A stretch of 64,000 nucleotides of DNA. Origin: Streptomyces griseochromogenes. GTDB taxonomy: Bacteria; Actinomycetota; Actinomycetes; Streptomycetales; Streptomycetaceae. This document shows, piece by piece, positions 32,352-41,177 of the stretch. Within the stretch, counting starts at the first letter, position 1; every line of letters starts with the position of its first letter. The notes beneath the pieces are model-generated. The model saw only the letters and a program-made list of their open reading frames with translations. It made no database searches and was not told the DNA's origin. Location of the stretch: the NCBI RefSeq assembly GCF_001542625.1, contig NZ_CP016279.1, positions 8,060,001 to 8,124,000 of the forward strand. Reading direction: 5' to 3'. A program made the position numbers and the translations under genes.

Positions 32352-35300
32352 ATGGCAGCCATACACGAGGGCAGTGCCCTTGGGCTCGACGAGGAGATCC
32401 GCGAGCAGTTCGGCGACAGGGCACGCTTCTCCGCGGGGCCGGCCGCCTCGCCGCGCACGCTGGTGGACGTCTTCGACGCGACCGTGCGGTCGTATCCGGA
32501 CGAGCCGGCCCTGGACGACGGGACGACGAGCCTGACGTACCGGGCGCTGGCCGCCGAGGTGGAGCGTCTGCGGCAGCGGCTCGCGGGCGCGGGGGTCGGG
32601 CTCGGGGACCGGGTCGGTGTGCGGGTTCCCTCGGGGACCAATGAGCTGTACGTGGCGATTCTCGCGGTCCTCGCCGCCGGTGCCGCCTATGTGCCCGTCG
32701 ACGCGGAGGACCCGGACGAGCGGGCCGAGCTGGTGTTCGGGGAGGCGGAGGTGCGGGCCGTCATCGGGGCCGGGCACTCCCTCTCCGTGCAGGCCGGCTC
32801 CGGCTCCCCCGCCGGACGGCCCCGTACCGGGCACGACGCCTGGATCATCTTCACCTCAGGGTCGACCGGGAAGCCCAAGGGCGTCGCCGTCACGCACCGC
32901 GGCGCCGCCGCCTTCGTGGACGCCGAGGCGGCCCTCTTCCTCGTCGACGAGCCGATCGGGCCCGGCGACCGGGTCATGGCGGGGCTCTCCGTCGCCTTCG
33001 ACGCGTCCTGCGAGGAGATGTGGCTGGCCTGGCGGTACGGCGCCTGTCTGGTGCCCGTCCCGCGGTCTCAGGTCAGAAGCGGTGCCGATCTGGGGCCCTG
33101 GCTGGTCGAGCAGGAGATCACGGTCGTGTCGACCGTGCCGACACTGGCCGCGCTGTGGGAGCCCGAGACGCTCAACGACGTACGGCTGCTGATCTTCGGC
33201 GGTGAGGCCTGTCCGCCCGAGCTGGCGCAGCGGCTGGTCACCGAGGGGCGCGAGGTGTGGAACACCTACGGGCCGACCGAGGCGACGGTCGTGGCCTGTG
33301 CGTCGCTGCTCACGGGTGAGGAGCCGGTGCGGATCGGGCTTCCGCTGAACGGCTGGGAGCTGGCCGTCGTCGACGAAGCCGGTGAGCCCGTGCCCATGGG
33401 CGGCAGCGGGCAGCTGGTGATCGGCGGGGTCGGGCTCGCGCGGTATCTCGACGCCGAGAAGGACGCCGAGAAGTACGCGCCGCTCACGTCGCTGGGCTGG
33501 GAGCGGGCCTATCGCAGCGGTGACCTGGTGAAGGCCGAGCCCGAGGGGCTGATCTTCCTGGGGCGGGCCGACGAGCAGATCAAGCTCGGCGGGCGGCGGA
33601 TCGAGCTCGGCGAGGTGGATGCCGCGCTGCAGGCGCTGCCCGGGGTCGCCGGGGCCGCCGCTGCCGTGCGCACCGCCCGCAGCGGCAATCAGCTCCTCGT
33701 CGGGTACGTCGTCACACAGGACGGCTGGGACCACGCGGCGGCCGTCGAGAAGCTGCGCGCGGAGCTTCCGGCCGCGCTGGTGCCGCTGCTCGCGCCGGTC
33801 GCCGAACTGCCGACCCGTACGTCGGGAAAGGTGGACCGGGGCGCCCTGCCCTGGCCGCTGGAGGGCGTGGAGGCCCCCAAGGCCGACCTGTACGGCACCG
33901 AGGCCTGGCTCGCCGAGCAGTGGGCGGAGGTGCTGGGCATCCCGGTGACCGGCGCCACCGACGACTTCTTCGCGATCGGCGGCGGCAGTCTGGCCGCCGC
34001 CCAGCTCACCACCCGGCTGCGCACCCGCTACCCGAGCGCCGCCGTCCTCGACATCTACCAGCAGCCCACCCTGCGCAAGCTGGCCCGGCGCCTGGAGGCC
34101 TCGGCGCAGGACGACGGCGCGCGGCGGACGGTCGCCCCGGTCCCGCCGCGTGCCCAGGCCGTCCAGCTTCTCCTGCTCGTCCCGCTGGTCACGCTGCTCG
34201 GGCTGCGCTGGACGGTGCTCCTGGCCGCCGCCGGGAACCTGCTGCCCGGCTACGCCTGGCTGCCGACGGCCCCCTGGTGGCTGCTCGCGGCCTGCGCGCT
34301 GCTGTTCTTCAGCCCGCCCGGCCGGATCGCGCTCGCGGCGGGCGGGGCGCGGCTGCTGCTGCGGGGCCTCGAGCCCGGGCGGTATCCGCGCGGCGGGAGC
34401 GCGCATCTGCGGCTGTGGACCGCCGAGCGGCTGGCCGAGTTCAGCGGGGCCACCTCGCTGACCGGATCCTGGCTGGAGCGGTACGCGCGGGCGCTGGGCG
34501 CCAAGGTGGGGCCCGAGGTGGACCTGCACTCGCTGCCGCCGGTCACCGGCATGCTCCGGCTGGGGCGCGGGGCGGCCGTGGAGTCCGAGGTGGACCTGAG
34601 CGGGTACTGGCTGGACGGTGACCGGCTGGAGGTCGGGCCGGTGAGGATCGGCGCGCACGCCGTCGTCGGGACGCGCAGCATGCTGTTCCCGGGCGCGCGG
34701 GTCGGCAAGCGGGCCGAGGTGGCGCCGGGTTCCGCGGTCACCGGGCAGGTGCCCACCGGCCAGCGGTGGGCGGGCGCGCCCGCGGTCAAGCTCGGCAAGG
34801 CCAAGCGCAACTGGCCCAAGGAGCGGCCGCAGCGGGGCACGTACTGGCGGGTGATGTACGGCGTGGCGGGCATCGCGCTCGGCGCCCTGCCGTTGCTCGC
34901 GGGCGTGGCCGCGCTGCTGGTCGCCCGGGTCTTCGTCACCCCCGGCAGCTCACTCACCCAGGCCCTGCGCGGGGCCGCGCTCGGGCTGGTCCCGGCCACG
35001 CTCGCCTACGGGCTGGCGTACGCGCTGCTGATCCTGATCGCCGTACGGCTGCTCAGCCTGGGCCTGCCCGAGGGCACGCATCCGACGCACAGCCGGGTCG
35101 GCTGGCAGGCGTGGACCGTGACGCAGCTGATGGACCGGTCCCGCCAGACGCTGTTCCCGCTGTACGCCGGGCTGGTCACGCCGGTGTGGCTGCGGCTGCT
35201 GGGGATGCGGATCGGGCGGGGCGCCGAGGTGTCGACGGTGCTCGCGCTGCCGAGTCTGACCACCGTCGGCGAGGGGGCCTTCCTGGCCGACGACACGCTG

Positions 35301-36209
35301 ACGGCGCCGTACGAGCTCGGTGGTGGCTGGGTGCGGATCGGGCGTGCGCAGATCGGGCGGCGGGCCTTCCTCGGGAACTCCGGGATGACCGCTCCGGGAC
35401 GCAGCGTGCCGGACGGCGGCCTGGTGGGCGTGCTGTCGGCGACACCGAAGAAGGCCAAGAAGGGCACCTCGTATCTGGGGCTGCCGCCGGTGAAGCTCCC
35501 ACGCAGCGCCGCCGACGCGGATCAGAGCCGTACCTACGACCCGCCGGCCCGGCTGCTGTGGGCGCGCGGTCTGGTGGAGCTGTGCCGGATCGTGCCGGTG
35601 CTGTGCTCGGCCGGGCTGGCCGCGGGGACGGTGGCGGCGCTGTGTGCGCTGGGCCCGTGGGCCTGGGCGCTGTCGGGTGCGGTGCTGCTCGGGGCGGGTG
35701 CCCTGGCGGCGGTCGTCTCGGTCGTCGCGAAGTGGCTGCTCGTGGGGCGGCACCGGACCGGGGAGCATCCGCTGTGGAGCTCCTTCGTGTGGCGCAACGA
35801 GCTGGCGGACACGTTCGTGGAGGTGCTGGCGGTGCCGTGGCTGGCCGGGGCCGTGCCGGGGACGCCGGTGATGACGGCGTGGCTGCGCGGGCTCGGCGCG
35901 CGCATCGGCAGGGGCGTGTGGGTGGAGAGCTACTGGCTGCCGGAGACGGATCTGGTGACCCTGGAGGACGCCGCCACGGTCAATCGTGGCTGTGTGCTGC
36001 AGACGCACCTCTTCCACGACCGGATCTTGCGGACGGATACTGTGGTCCTCCGTGAGGGCGCCACACTGGGCCCTGGCGGGATCGTGCTGCCCGGCAGCAC
36101 GGTCGGGGCCCGTACGACCCTGGGTCCCGCGTCGCTCGTCATGGCCGCGGAGTCCGTCCCGGACGACACCCGCTGGCTCGGCAACCCGATCGAGGCATGG
36201 CGTCCGTGA
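32352..36209 (+). CDS. Pls/PosA-type membrane-bound NRPS, possible poly(basic amino acid) synthetase
   Basis: The 1285-residue single-module NRPS has the epsilon-poly-lysine synthetase plan. The adenylation domain (about 35-500) carries IIFTSGSTGKPKG and ends PTRTSGKVDRGALP; a carrier protein (510-590) has the attachment Ser546 in FFAIGGGS. Then come about six membrane segments (near 603-621, 640-655, 837-860, 878-903, 1085-1100, 1103-1130) between three soluble blocks with hexapeptide, left-handed beta-helix-like repeats. There is no condensation HHxxxDG motif. The pocket residues read D217 A218 E221 S260 I281 G283 T305 V313 V314 K493. Acidic Glu221 suggests a basic substrate such as lysine. 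AT-rich TACTAATATATCC about 100 bp upstream may hold the promoter. Its stop overlaps the M1 peptidase start. Confidence 0.85.
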   Translation: MAAIHEGSALGLDEEIREQFGDRARFSAGPAASPRTLVDVFDATVRSYPDEPALDDGTTSLTYRALAAEVERLRQRLAGAGVGLGDRVGVRVPSGTNELYVAILAVLAAGAAYVPVDAEDPDERAELVFGEAEVRAVIGAGHSLSVQAGSGSPAGRPRTGHDAWIIFTSGSTGKPKGVAVTHRGAAAFVDAEAALFLVDEPIGPGDRVMAGLSVAFDASCEEMWLAWRYGACLVPVPRSQVRSGADLGPWLVEQEITVVSTVPTLAALWEPETLNDVRLLIFGGEACPPELAQRLVTEGREVWNTYGPTEATVVACASLLTGEEPVRIGLPLNGWELAVVDEAGEPVPMGGSGQLVIGGVGLARYLDAEKDAEKYAPLTSLGWERAYRSGDLVKAEPEGLIFLGRADEQIKLGGRRIELGEVDAALQALPGVAGAAAAVRTARSGNQLLVGYVVTQDGWDHAAAVEKLRAELPAALVPLLAPVAELPTRTSGKVDRGALPWPLEGVEAPKADLYGTEAWLAEQWAEVLGIPVTGATDDFFAIGGGSLAAAQLTTRLRTRYPSAAVLDIYQQPTLRKLARRLEASAQDDGARRTVAPVPPRAQAVQLLLLVPLVTLLGLRWTVLLAAAGNLLPGYAWLPTAPWWLLAACALLFFSPPGRIALAAGGARLLLRGLEPGRYPRGGSAHLRLWTAERLAEFSGATSLTGSWLERYARALGAKVGPEVDLHSLPPVTGMLRLGRGAAVESEVDLSGYWLDGDRLEVGPVRIGAHAVVGTRSMLFPGARVGKRAEVAPGSAVTGQVPTGQRWAGAPAVKLGKAKRNWPKERPQRGTYWRVMYGVAGIALGALPLLAGVAALLVARVFVTPGSSLTQALRGAALGLVPATLAYGLAYALLILIAVRLLSLGLPEGTHPTHSRVGWQAWTVTQLMDRSRQTLFPLYAGLVTPVWLRLLGMRIGRGAEVSTVLALPSLTTVGEGAFLADDTLTAPYELGGGWVRIGRAQIGRRAFLGNSGMTAPGRSVPDGGLVGVLSATPKKAKKGTSYLGLPPVKLPRSAADADQSRTYDPPARLLWARGLVELCRIVPVLCSAGLAAGTVAALCALGPWAWALSGAVLLGAGALAAVVSVVAKWLLVGRHRTGEHPLWSSFVWRNELADTFVEVLAVPWLAGAVPGTPVMTAWLRGLGARIGRGVWVESYWLPETDLVTLEDAATVNRGCVLQTHLFHDRILRTDTVVLREGATLGPGGIVLPGSTVGARTTLGPASLVMAAESVPDDTRWLGNPIEAWRP

Positions 36210-37627
36210 GCGCGGCCTTCTCGGGGCCGGTGGGCGGTGCACCGGCACGGAGTGGTGGCACAGCGCAGGGAGCGGACACAGCAGTGGCAGTTCAGCAGTC
36301 GGTCGGCCCGGACCCGTACTTCCCGGACAACGGTGACTCCCGCTACCGGGTGCACCGCTACGAGCTCACGCTGGACTACCGCCCGGGGCCGAACCGGCTG
36401 GCGGGCACGGCCCGGATCAACGCCATCGCGGGACGGGCGGCGCTCACCGAGTTCCAGCTCAATCTGGCCGACTTCAAGATCGGCCGGGTGCGGGTGGACG
36501 GCCGGCAGCCGCACTACACGCACCGCGGCGGCAGGCTGCGCATCCGCCCGGCCAAGCCGGTCCGGGCCGGGGCCGCCTTCACCGTCGAGGTGCACTGGTC
36601 CGGCAACCCCAGGCCGGTCTCCAGCCCCTGGGGCGGGATCGGCTGGGAAGAGCTGTCGGACGGGGCGCTGGTGGCGAGCCAGCCGATCGGGGCGCCGTCC
36701 TGGTACCCGTGCAACGACCGGCCCGCCGACAAGGCGTCGTACCTGATCTCGGTCACCACACCGTCCGCGTACGCGGTGGTCGCGGGCGGGCGCCTGCTGA
36801 CCCGTACGACGAAGGCCTCGACGACCACCTGGGTGTACGAGCAGGCCGCGCCCACGTCCAGCTATCTGGTCGGTCTCGCGATCGGCAAGTTCCAGACGGT
36901 GCTGCTGGGCGACCCGGGACCGGGCGGCATCCCGCAGCACGGGCACATCCCGGCGCATCTGCTCCCGGAGTTCTCCCGGGACTTCGCGCGGCAGCCCGCG
37001 ATGATGGAGCTGTTCCAGGAGCTGTTCGGGCCGTATCCGTTCGACGAGTACGCGGTCGCGGTGACGGAGGAGGAGCTCGATGTGCCCGTCGAGGCACAGG
37101 GGTTGTCGCTGTTCGGCTCCAACCACGTGGACGGCGCGAGGGGTTCGGAACGGCTGGTGGCGCACGAGCTGGCGCACCAGTGGTTCGGCAACTGCGTGTC
37201 CATCGCCGACTGGCGGCAGATCTGGCTGAACGAGGGCTTCGCCAAGTACGCGGAATGGCTGTGGTCCGAGCGCTCGGGCGGCCGCAGCACCCAGCAACTG
37301 GCCGCCGTCGCACACCAGTTGCTGTCCACGCTGCCGCAGGATCTGCGGCTGGCCGACCCGGGCCGCAAGTCGATGTTCGACGACCGGCTCTACGAGCGGG
37401 GCGGCCTGACCCTGCACGCGGTGCGCTGCGCGCTCGGCGACGACGCGTTCTTCCTCATGCTGCGCAGCTGGGTGCGGCTGCACCGGAACGGGACGGTGAC
37501 GACGGCGGCGTTCACCGCGCATGTGGCCCGGTTCACCCACGGACCGCTGGACGGGCTGTTCCAGGAGTGGGTGTACGGGTCGAAGCTGCCGCCACTGCCG
37601 TCGCTCGGCACGCGCACGACGGTCTAG
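36206..37627 (+). CDS. M1-family zinc aminopeptidase coupled to the Pls-like NRPS
   Basis: The 473-residue M1 metallopeptidase has the zinc motif HELAHQWFGN (about 319) followed after 18 residues by the third ligand Glu in WLNEGFAKYAEW. The usual GxMEN exopeptidase loop is replaced by DVPVEAQGLSLF, as in some actinobacterial members. The N-terminal beta domain spans about 40-230. It lacks a signal peptide, so it is probably cytosolic. GTG 36206 overlaps the NRPS stop as GTGA and has GAGG ten bases upstream; ATG 36197 is the alternative. Coupling to a Pls-like enzyme suggests that it trims or degrades the polymer; known poly-lysine degraders are zinc aminopeptidases. Confidence 0.88.
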   Translation: MSAAFSGPVGGAPARSGGTAQGADTAVAVQQSVGPDPYFPDNGDSRYRVHRYELTLDYRPGPNRLAGTARINAIAGRAALTEFQLNLADFKIGRVRVDGRQPHYTHRGGRLRIRPAKPVRAGAAFTVEVHWSGNPRPVSSPWGGIGWEELSDGALVASQPIGAPSWYPCNDRPADKASYLISVTTPSAYAVVAGGRLLTRTTKASTTTWVYEQAAPTSSYLVGLAIGKFQTVLLGDPGPGGIPQHGHIPAHLLPEFSRDFARQPAMMELFQELFGPYPFDEYAVAVTEEELDVPVEAQGLSLFGSNHVDGARGSERLVAHELAHQWFGNCVSIADWRQIWLNEGFAKYAEWLWSERSGGRSTQQLAAVAHQLLSTLPQDLRLADPGRKSMFDDRLYERGGLTLHAVRCALGDDAFFLMLRSWVRLHRNGTVTTAAFTAHVARFTHGPLDGLFQEWVYGSKLPPLPSLGTRTTV

Positions 37628-37719
37628 CCGGGGCCGTACCCGCACGCTTCGGTCCGTCGCGACGGCGCCCGGCCCGTACGGCGTCGTCCGGCGGTGCCGG
37701 ACTCAGCGCGGCCCGGTCG

Positions 37720-37855
37720 GAGCGGGCCCACCCGCTCCTTGACGTCGGCGATCCCGGCGGCCACGGACGGGCCGTCGGTCACGTCGAACACCGCCGTGCG
37801 CACCCGGTCGCCGGGCCGTGCGGCCGCCGATGTCGAAGAGAGGGCGGGCCGTCAT
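37720..37855 (-). pseudogene. Remnant of a gluconate 5-dehydrogenase-type SDR
   Basis: From ATG 37855, preceded by GGGAG, the minus strand reads MTARPLFDIGGRTA, the typical start of gluconate 5-dehydrogenases. The frame then shifts by one base. From 37803 a second frame reads VRTAVFDVTDGPSVAAG and IADVKERVGPL, which is the internal SDR segment normally followed by DVLVNNAG. Most of the Rossmann fold (the TGSSRGIG region) and everything after VGPL are missing. It sits directly downstream of gntP on the same strand, where an intact gene would complete a gluconate locus. The rest of 37628-37888 holds nothing else recognisable. Confidence 0.65.
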
Positions 37856-37888
37856 CGCCGTATCGCTCCCAGCCGAGCCGTGACGTTC

Positions 37889-39286
37889 CTAGACGACCAG
37901 GGACAGCAGCAGGACCAGACCGCCGGCGACCACCGAGATGATCGTCTCCATCACCGACCAGGTCTTGACGGTCTGTCCGACGCTCAGCCCGAAGTACTCC
38001 TTCACCAGCCAGAAGCCGGCGTCGTTGACATGGCTGAAGAAGAGCGAGCCGGAACCGACGGCCAGGACGAGCAGAGCGGTGTGGGTGGTCGACATGTCGG
38101 CGGCCAGCGGGGCCACGAGACCCGCGGCCGAGACGGTCGCCACCGTGGCCGAACCCGTCGCCAGCCGGATCGCCACCGCGATCAGCCAGGCCAGCAGGAG
38201 CGCCGGGACCGACCAGTCCTTGGAGATCTCCAGGATCATCCGGCCCACGCCGCAGTCGATGAGCGTCTGCTTGAAGCCGCCGCCCGCGCCGACGATCAGG
38301 AGGATGCCGGCGATCGGCATCAGGCCCTTCTCGACGGTCTGCTGGAGGCGCTCCTTGCCGAACCCGGCGGGCCGGCCCAGGGTGAAGAAGCCGAGGAGCA
38401 CGGCGGCGAGCAGCGCGATCAGCGGGGAGCCGATGACGTCCAAGACCCGCTGGGTCATCCGGGTGGGGTCGTCGACGACGATGTCCACCAGGGCCTTGGC
38501 CAGCATCAGCACCACGGGCAGCAGCACGGTGGCGAGGGTCGCGCCGAAGCCGGGCCGGTGCTCCAGTTCCTCGGAGGCGCGCTGCGGGAGCATGCGGTCG
38601 GGCACCGGGACGTCCACCCAGCGGACGGCGAACCGCGAGAAGACCGGACCGGCGATGATCACCGTCGGTATCGCGACCAGGATGCCGAGCGCCAGGGTCA
38701 CCCCCAGGTTGGCCTTGACCGCGTCGATCGCGACCAGCGGGCCGGGGTGCGGCGGGATCAGGCCGTGCATCACGGACAGACCGGCCAGGGCCGGGATGCC
38801 GATGCGCATGACGGGGTAGTTGCCGCGCTTGGCGACCATCAGCACGACCGGGATCAGCAGCACGATGCCGACCTCGAAGAAGAGCGGCAGACCGATCACG
38901 GAGGCGATCAGCACCATCGCCCAGGGCATGGCGCGGCCCTGCGCCCTGGCGAGGATCGTGTCCACGATCTGGTCCGCGCCGCCGGAGTCGGCGAGCAGCT
39001 TGCCCAGGATCGCCCCGAGCGCGATCAGGACGCCGACGCCGGCCACCGTGCCGCCCAGGCCGGTGGTGAAGCTGGTGATCACCTTGTCGAGCGGCGCCCC
39101 GGCGACGGCCCCGAGCGCCAGCGAGCCGAGGGTCAGGGCCAGGAAGGCGTGCAGCTTGAACTTGGTGATGAGGAAGACGATGACGGCGATGCCCGCCAGG
39201 ACGGCGATGCCCAGTCGGGCATGACCGGCCGAGGTGATCGGCTGGACGGTGTCCGCTGCCAGCATCCCGACGCTGAGTCTGGTCAC
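37889..39286 (-). CDS. gntP: Gluconate permease, GntP family
   Basis: The 465-residue integral membrane protein of the GntP family imports gluconate by proton symport. About 12-14 hydrophobic segments are visible. Family motifs include GVLIALGAILGKLLADSGGADQI (split over about 83-105), IPPHPGPLVA (about 177-186) and the C-terminal ATGSATVATVSAAGLVAP and SHVNDAGFWLVKEYF. GTG 39286 has AAGGGA upstream. It is 30 bp downstream of gntK on the same strand, forming gntK-gntP, divergent from gntR. Confidence 0.94.
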   Translation of the reverse strand: MTRLSVGMLAADTVQPITSAGHARLGIAVLAGIAVIVFLITKFKLHAFLALTLGSLALGAVAGAPLDKVITSFTTGLGGTVAGVGVLIALGAILGKLLADSGGADQIVDTILARAQGRAMPWAMVLIASVIGLPLFFEVGIVLLIPVVLMVAKRGNYPVMRIGIPALAGLSVMHGLIPPHPGPLVAIDAVKANLGVTLALGILVAIPTVIIAGPVFSRFAVRWVDVPVPDRMLPQRASEELEHRPGFGATLATVLLPVVLMLAKALVDIVVDDPTRMTQRVLDVIGSPLIALLAAVLLGFFTLGRPAGFGKERLQQTVEKGLMPIAGILLIVGAGGGFKQTLIDCGVGRMILEISKDWSVPALLLAWLIAVAIRLATGSATVATVSAAGLVAPLAADMSTTHTALLVLAVGSGSLFFSHVNDAGFWLVKEYFGLSVGQTVKTWSVMETIISVVAGGLVLLLSLVV

Positions 39287-39316
39287 GGGGTTCCCTTGCA
39301 GGTACGGGGGTGGGTG

Positions 39317-39835
39317 CTAGGCGGAGGTGTCGGGAAGCGCGTCCAGTGCCCGCACGGCGCGTTCGGTGATCTCCTCGGGGCTGCCGCCGACGTCCACGGC
39401 GACTCCGGCCTCGTCGGCCTGGAGTGGTTGCAGCGCGGCGAACTGGGAGTCCAGCAGCGCGGTCGGCATGAAGTGGCCCCGCCGCCGGGACATCCGGTCC
39501 TCGATGAGCTTCCGGTCGCCCGTCAGATGCACGAAGACGATCCCTGGGGCCACGGCCCTGAGCCTGTCGCGGTACGACCGCTTCAGCGCGGAGCTGCTGA
39601 CCACACCGCCCAGCCCGGCCCGTCCGTGCGCCCAGCGGCCGATGGCGTCGAGCCACGGCCACCGGTCGGCGTCGTCGAGCGGGATCCCGGCCGACATCTT
39701 GTCGACGTTGGCCTTGGGGTGGAAGTCGTCGCCCTCGGCGTAGGGGACGCCCAGCCGGGCGGCGAGCAGCGGACCGATCGTGGTCTTGCCCGTCCCGGCG
39801 ACGCCCATCACCACGACGACGTGGGGGGTACGCAT
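39317..39835 (-). CDS. gntK: Gluconokinase
   Basis: GntK phosphorylates D-gluconate to 6-phosphogluconate with ATP, feeding the pentose phosphate pathway. The 172-residue product has P-loop GVAGTGKTT (about 11-19), the gluconate-site segment EGDDFHPKANVDKMSAGIPLDD, SSSALKRSYRDRLR, and the RRGHFMP lid. ATG 39835 (MRTPHVVVVMGV) matches normal family length; an in-frame ATG at 39874 would add 13 unremarkable residues. It is the first gene of the leftward gntK-gntP unit and divergent from gntR. Confidence 0.95.
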   Translation of the reverse strand: MRTPHVVVVMGVAGTGKTTIGPLLAARLGVPYAEGDDFHPKANVDKMSAGIPLDDADRWPWLDAIGRWAHGRAGLGGVVSSSALKRSYRDRLRAVAPGIVFVHLTGDRKLIEDRMSRRRGHFMPTALLDSQFAALQPLQADEAGVAVDVGGSPEEITERAVRALDALPDTSA

Positions 39836-39933
39836 CTCTGCCTCGCTGTCTTCCTCGACATCCGACGCCGACATCCGGCGTCGGCCACACTGAAACCCAT
39901 TAGGTCCGATGAATTCAAGGGTGTGTGACATAT

Positions 39934-39944
39934 AAGTCTGACTT
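39934..39944. promoter_or_regulatory. Candidate GntR operator in the gntK-gntR divergent promoter
   Basis: AAGTCTGACTT is an 11-base palindrome in the AT-rich 143-bp region between the divergent starts, 35 bp before gntR. TACGCT six bases before the gntR ATG may be a -10 box of a leaderless mRNA. The palindrome is short, so its role is uncertain. Confidence 0.35.
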
Positions 39945-39978
39945 TTTGTGGCTGTGATCCACGCCGTACGCTGAGTGC

Positions 39979-40680
39979 ATGACCACAGCGGGCCGGGGGC
40001 TGCACGGCCGTGTACTGGACACCCTCGGCCCAGCGATCACGGCGGGCGAGTACCCGCCGGGCAGCGTGCTGCGCACGGACGAACTCGCCCAGCATTTCGA
40101 GGTGTCGCGCTCCGTGATGCGCGAGGCGGTGCGGGTACTGGAGTCCATGCACCTGGTCGAGTCCCGGCGCCGGGTGGGCGTGACGGTGCGCCCCAGGTCC
40201 GAGTGGAACGTCTACGACCCGCAGGTCATCCGCTGGCGTCTGGCGGGCGCCGACCGGCCGCACCAGCTGCGCTCGCTGACCGTGCTGCGCTCGGCGATAG
40301 AACCGGTGGCGGCGGGTCTGGCCGCCAGGCAGGCCACCGCCGAACAGTGTGCCGAACTCACCGAGTGCGCGCTCGGCATGGTGGCCAACTCACGCGGCCA
40401 CCGGCTGGAGGAGTACCTGGTCCATGACATCGCCTTCCACCGGGTCATCCTCACGGCCTCGGGCAACGAGATGTTCGCCCGCCTCGGCGACGTGGTCGCG
40501 GAGGTGCTGGCCGGCCGGACCCATCACGAGGTGATGTTCGAGGACCCCGACCCGGCGGCCGTCACCCTGCACGTCCGGGTCGCCGAGGCGGTCCGGGCCG
40601 GCGACGGCGCCCGCGCCGAGGAGCTGACCCGGGAGATCACCGTGGGCGCCCTCCACGAACTGGACATCCTGGCGCCGTAG
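39979..40680 (+). CDS. gntR: Gluconate operon repressor, GntR/FadR family
   Basis: The 233-residue regulator has a GntR winged helix (about 8-80, GEYPPGSVLRTDELAQHFEVSRSVMREAVRVLESM) and an FCD ligand domain (about 95-225) with likely metal ligands in HDIAFHRVI and a later LHVRVAEAV. Divergent position from gntK-gntP supports gluconate or 6-phosphogluconate as the effector. ATG 39979 has no clear ribosome site and a -10-like hexamer just upstream, suggesting a leaderless transcript. It converges on the UPF0225 gene, 11 bp apart. Confidence 0.9.
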   Translation: MTTAGRGLHGRVLDTLGPAITAGEYPPGSVLRTDELAQHFEVSRSVMREAVRVLESMHLVESRRRVGVTVRPRSEWNVYDPQVIRWRLAGADRPHQLRSLTVLRSAIEPVAAGLAARQATAEQCAELTECALGMVANSRGHRLEEYLVHDIAFHRVILTASGNEMFARLGDVVAEVLAGRTHHEVMFEDPDPAAVTLHVRVAEAVRAGDGARAEELTREITVGALHELDILAP

Positions 40681-40691
40681 CCGGGCCGGCG

Positions 40692-41063
40692 TTATTCGAG
40701 GAAGTCCCCGTCGACGTACGCCCACGCCCCGTCCACCCGCTCGAACCGGCTGCGCTCGTGCAGCGAACCGCCCCGGTAGGAGGCGCGGAAGGTCACGGTG
40801 CCGGTGGTGTGGAAGGCGGAGCCGTCGGTGGTGTCCAGGATCTCCAGGCCCGTCCACTTCATCCGGGGATCCAGGTCCAGCCCCTCGGGCCGGGTCCGCG
40901 GGTGCCAGGTGCGCAGGAGATGGCCCGCGTCCCCCTTCACGAAGGCGCTGTAGCGCGACCGCATGAGCGCCTCGGCACTCGGGGCGGCGGCACCCGCGTG
41001 GAAGCGGCCGCAGCAGGCGTCGTAGGACTCGGGACGGCCGCAGGGGCAGGTGCGCGTGGTCAT
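40692..41063 (-). CDS. UPF0225/YchJ-family protein with SEC-C zinc motif
   Basis: The 123-residue protein begins with a SEC-C-like cysteine cluster, CPCGRPESYDACCGRFHAG, which probably binds zinc. A small NTF2-like domain follows (ALMRSRYSAFVKGDAGHLLRTWH ... RSRFERVDGAWAYVDGDF). The molecular role of this widespread family is unknown. ATG 41063 gives the normal family start MTTRTCPCG. It is divergent from the DUF1876 gene with a 114-bp gap. Confidence 0.88.
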   Translation of the reverse strand: MTTRTCPCGRPESYDACCGRFHAGAAAPSAEALMRSRYSAFVKGDAGHLLRTWHPRTRPEGLDLDPRMKWTGLEILDTTDGSAFHTTGTVTFRASYRGGSLHERSRFERVDGAWAYVDGDFLE

Positions 41064-41177
41064 GCCCCTATTCTGCCCGGGCCAGGGGAGGCGCCCGCCG
41101 CCGGTGCGGTGCACAGTGGAAGAGGAGACGCGTCGGCGCGTCCCGCGGCCTCGCGACGCAGTGAGGAGAGACGGACG

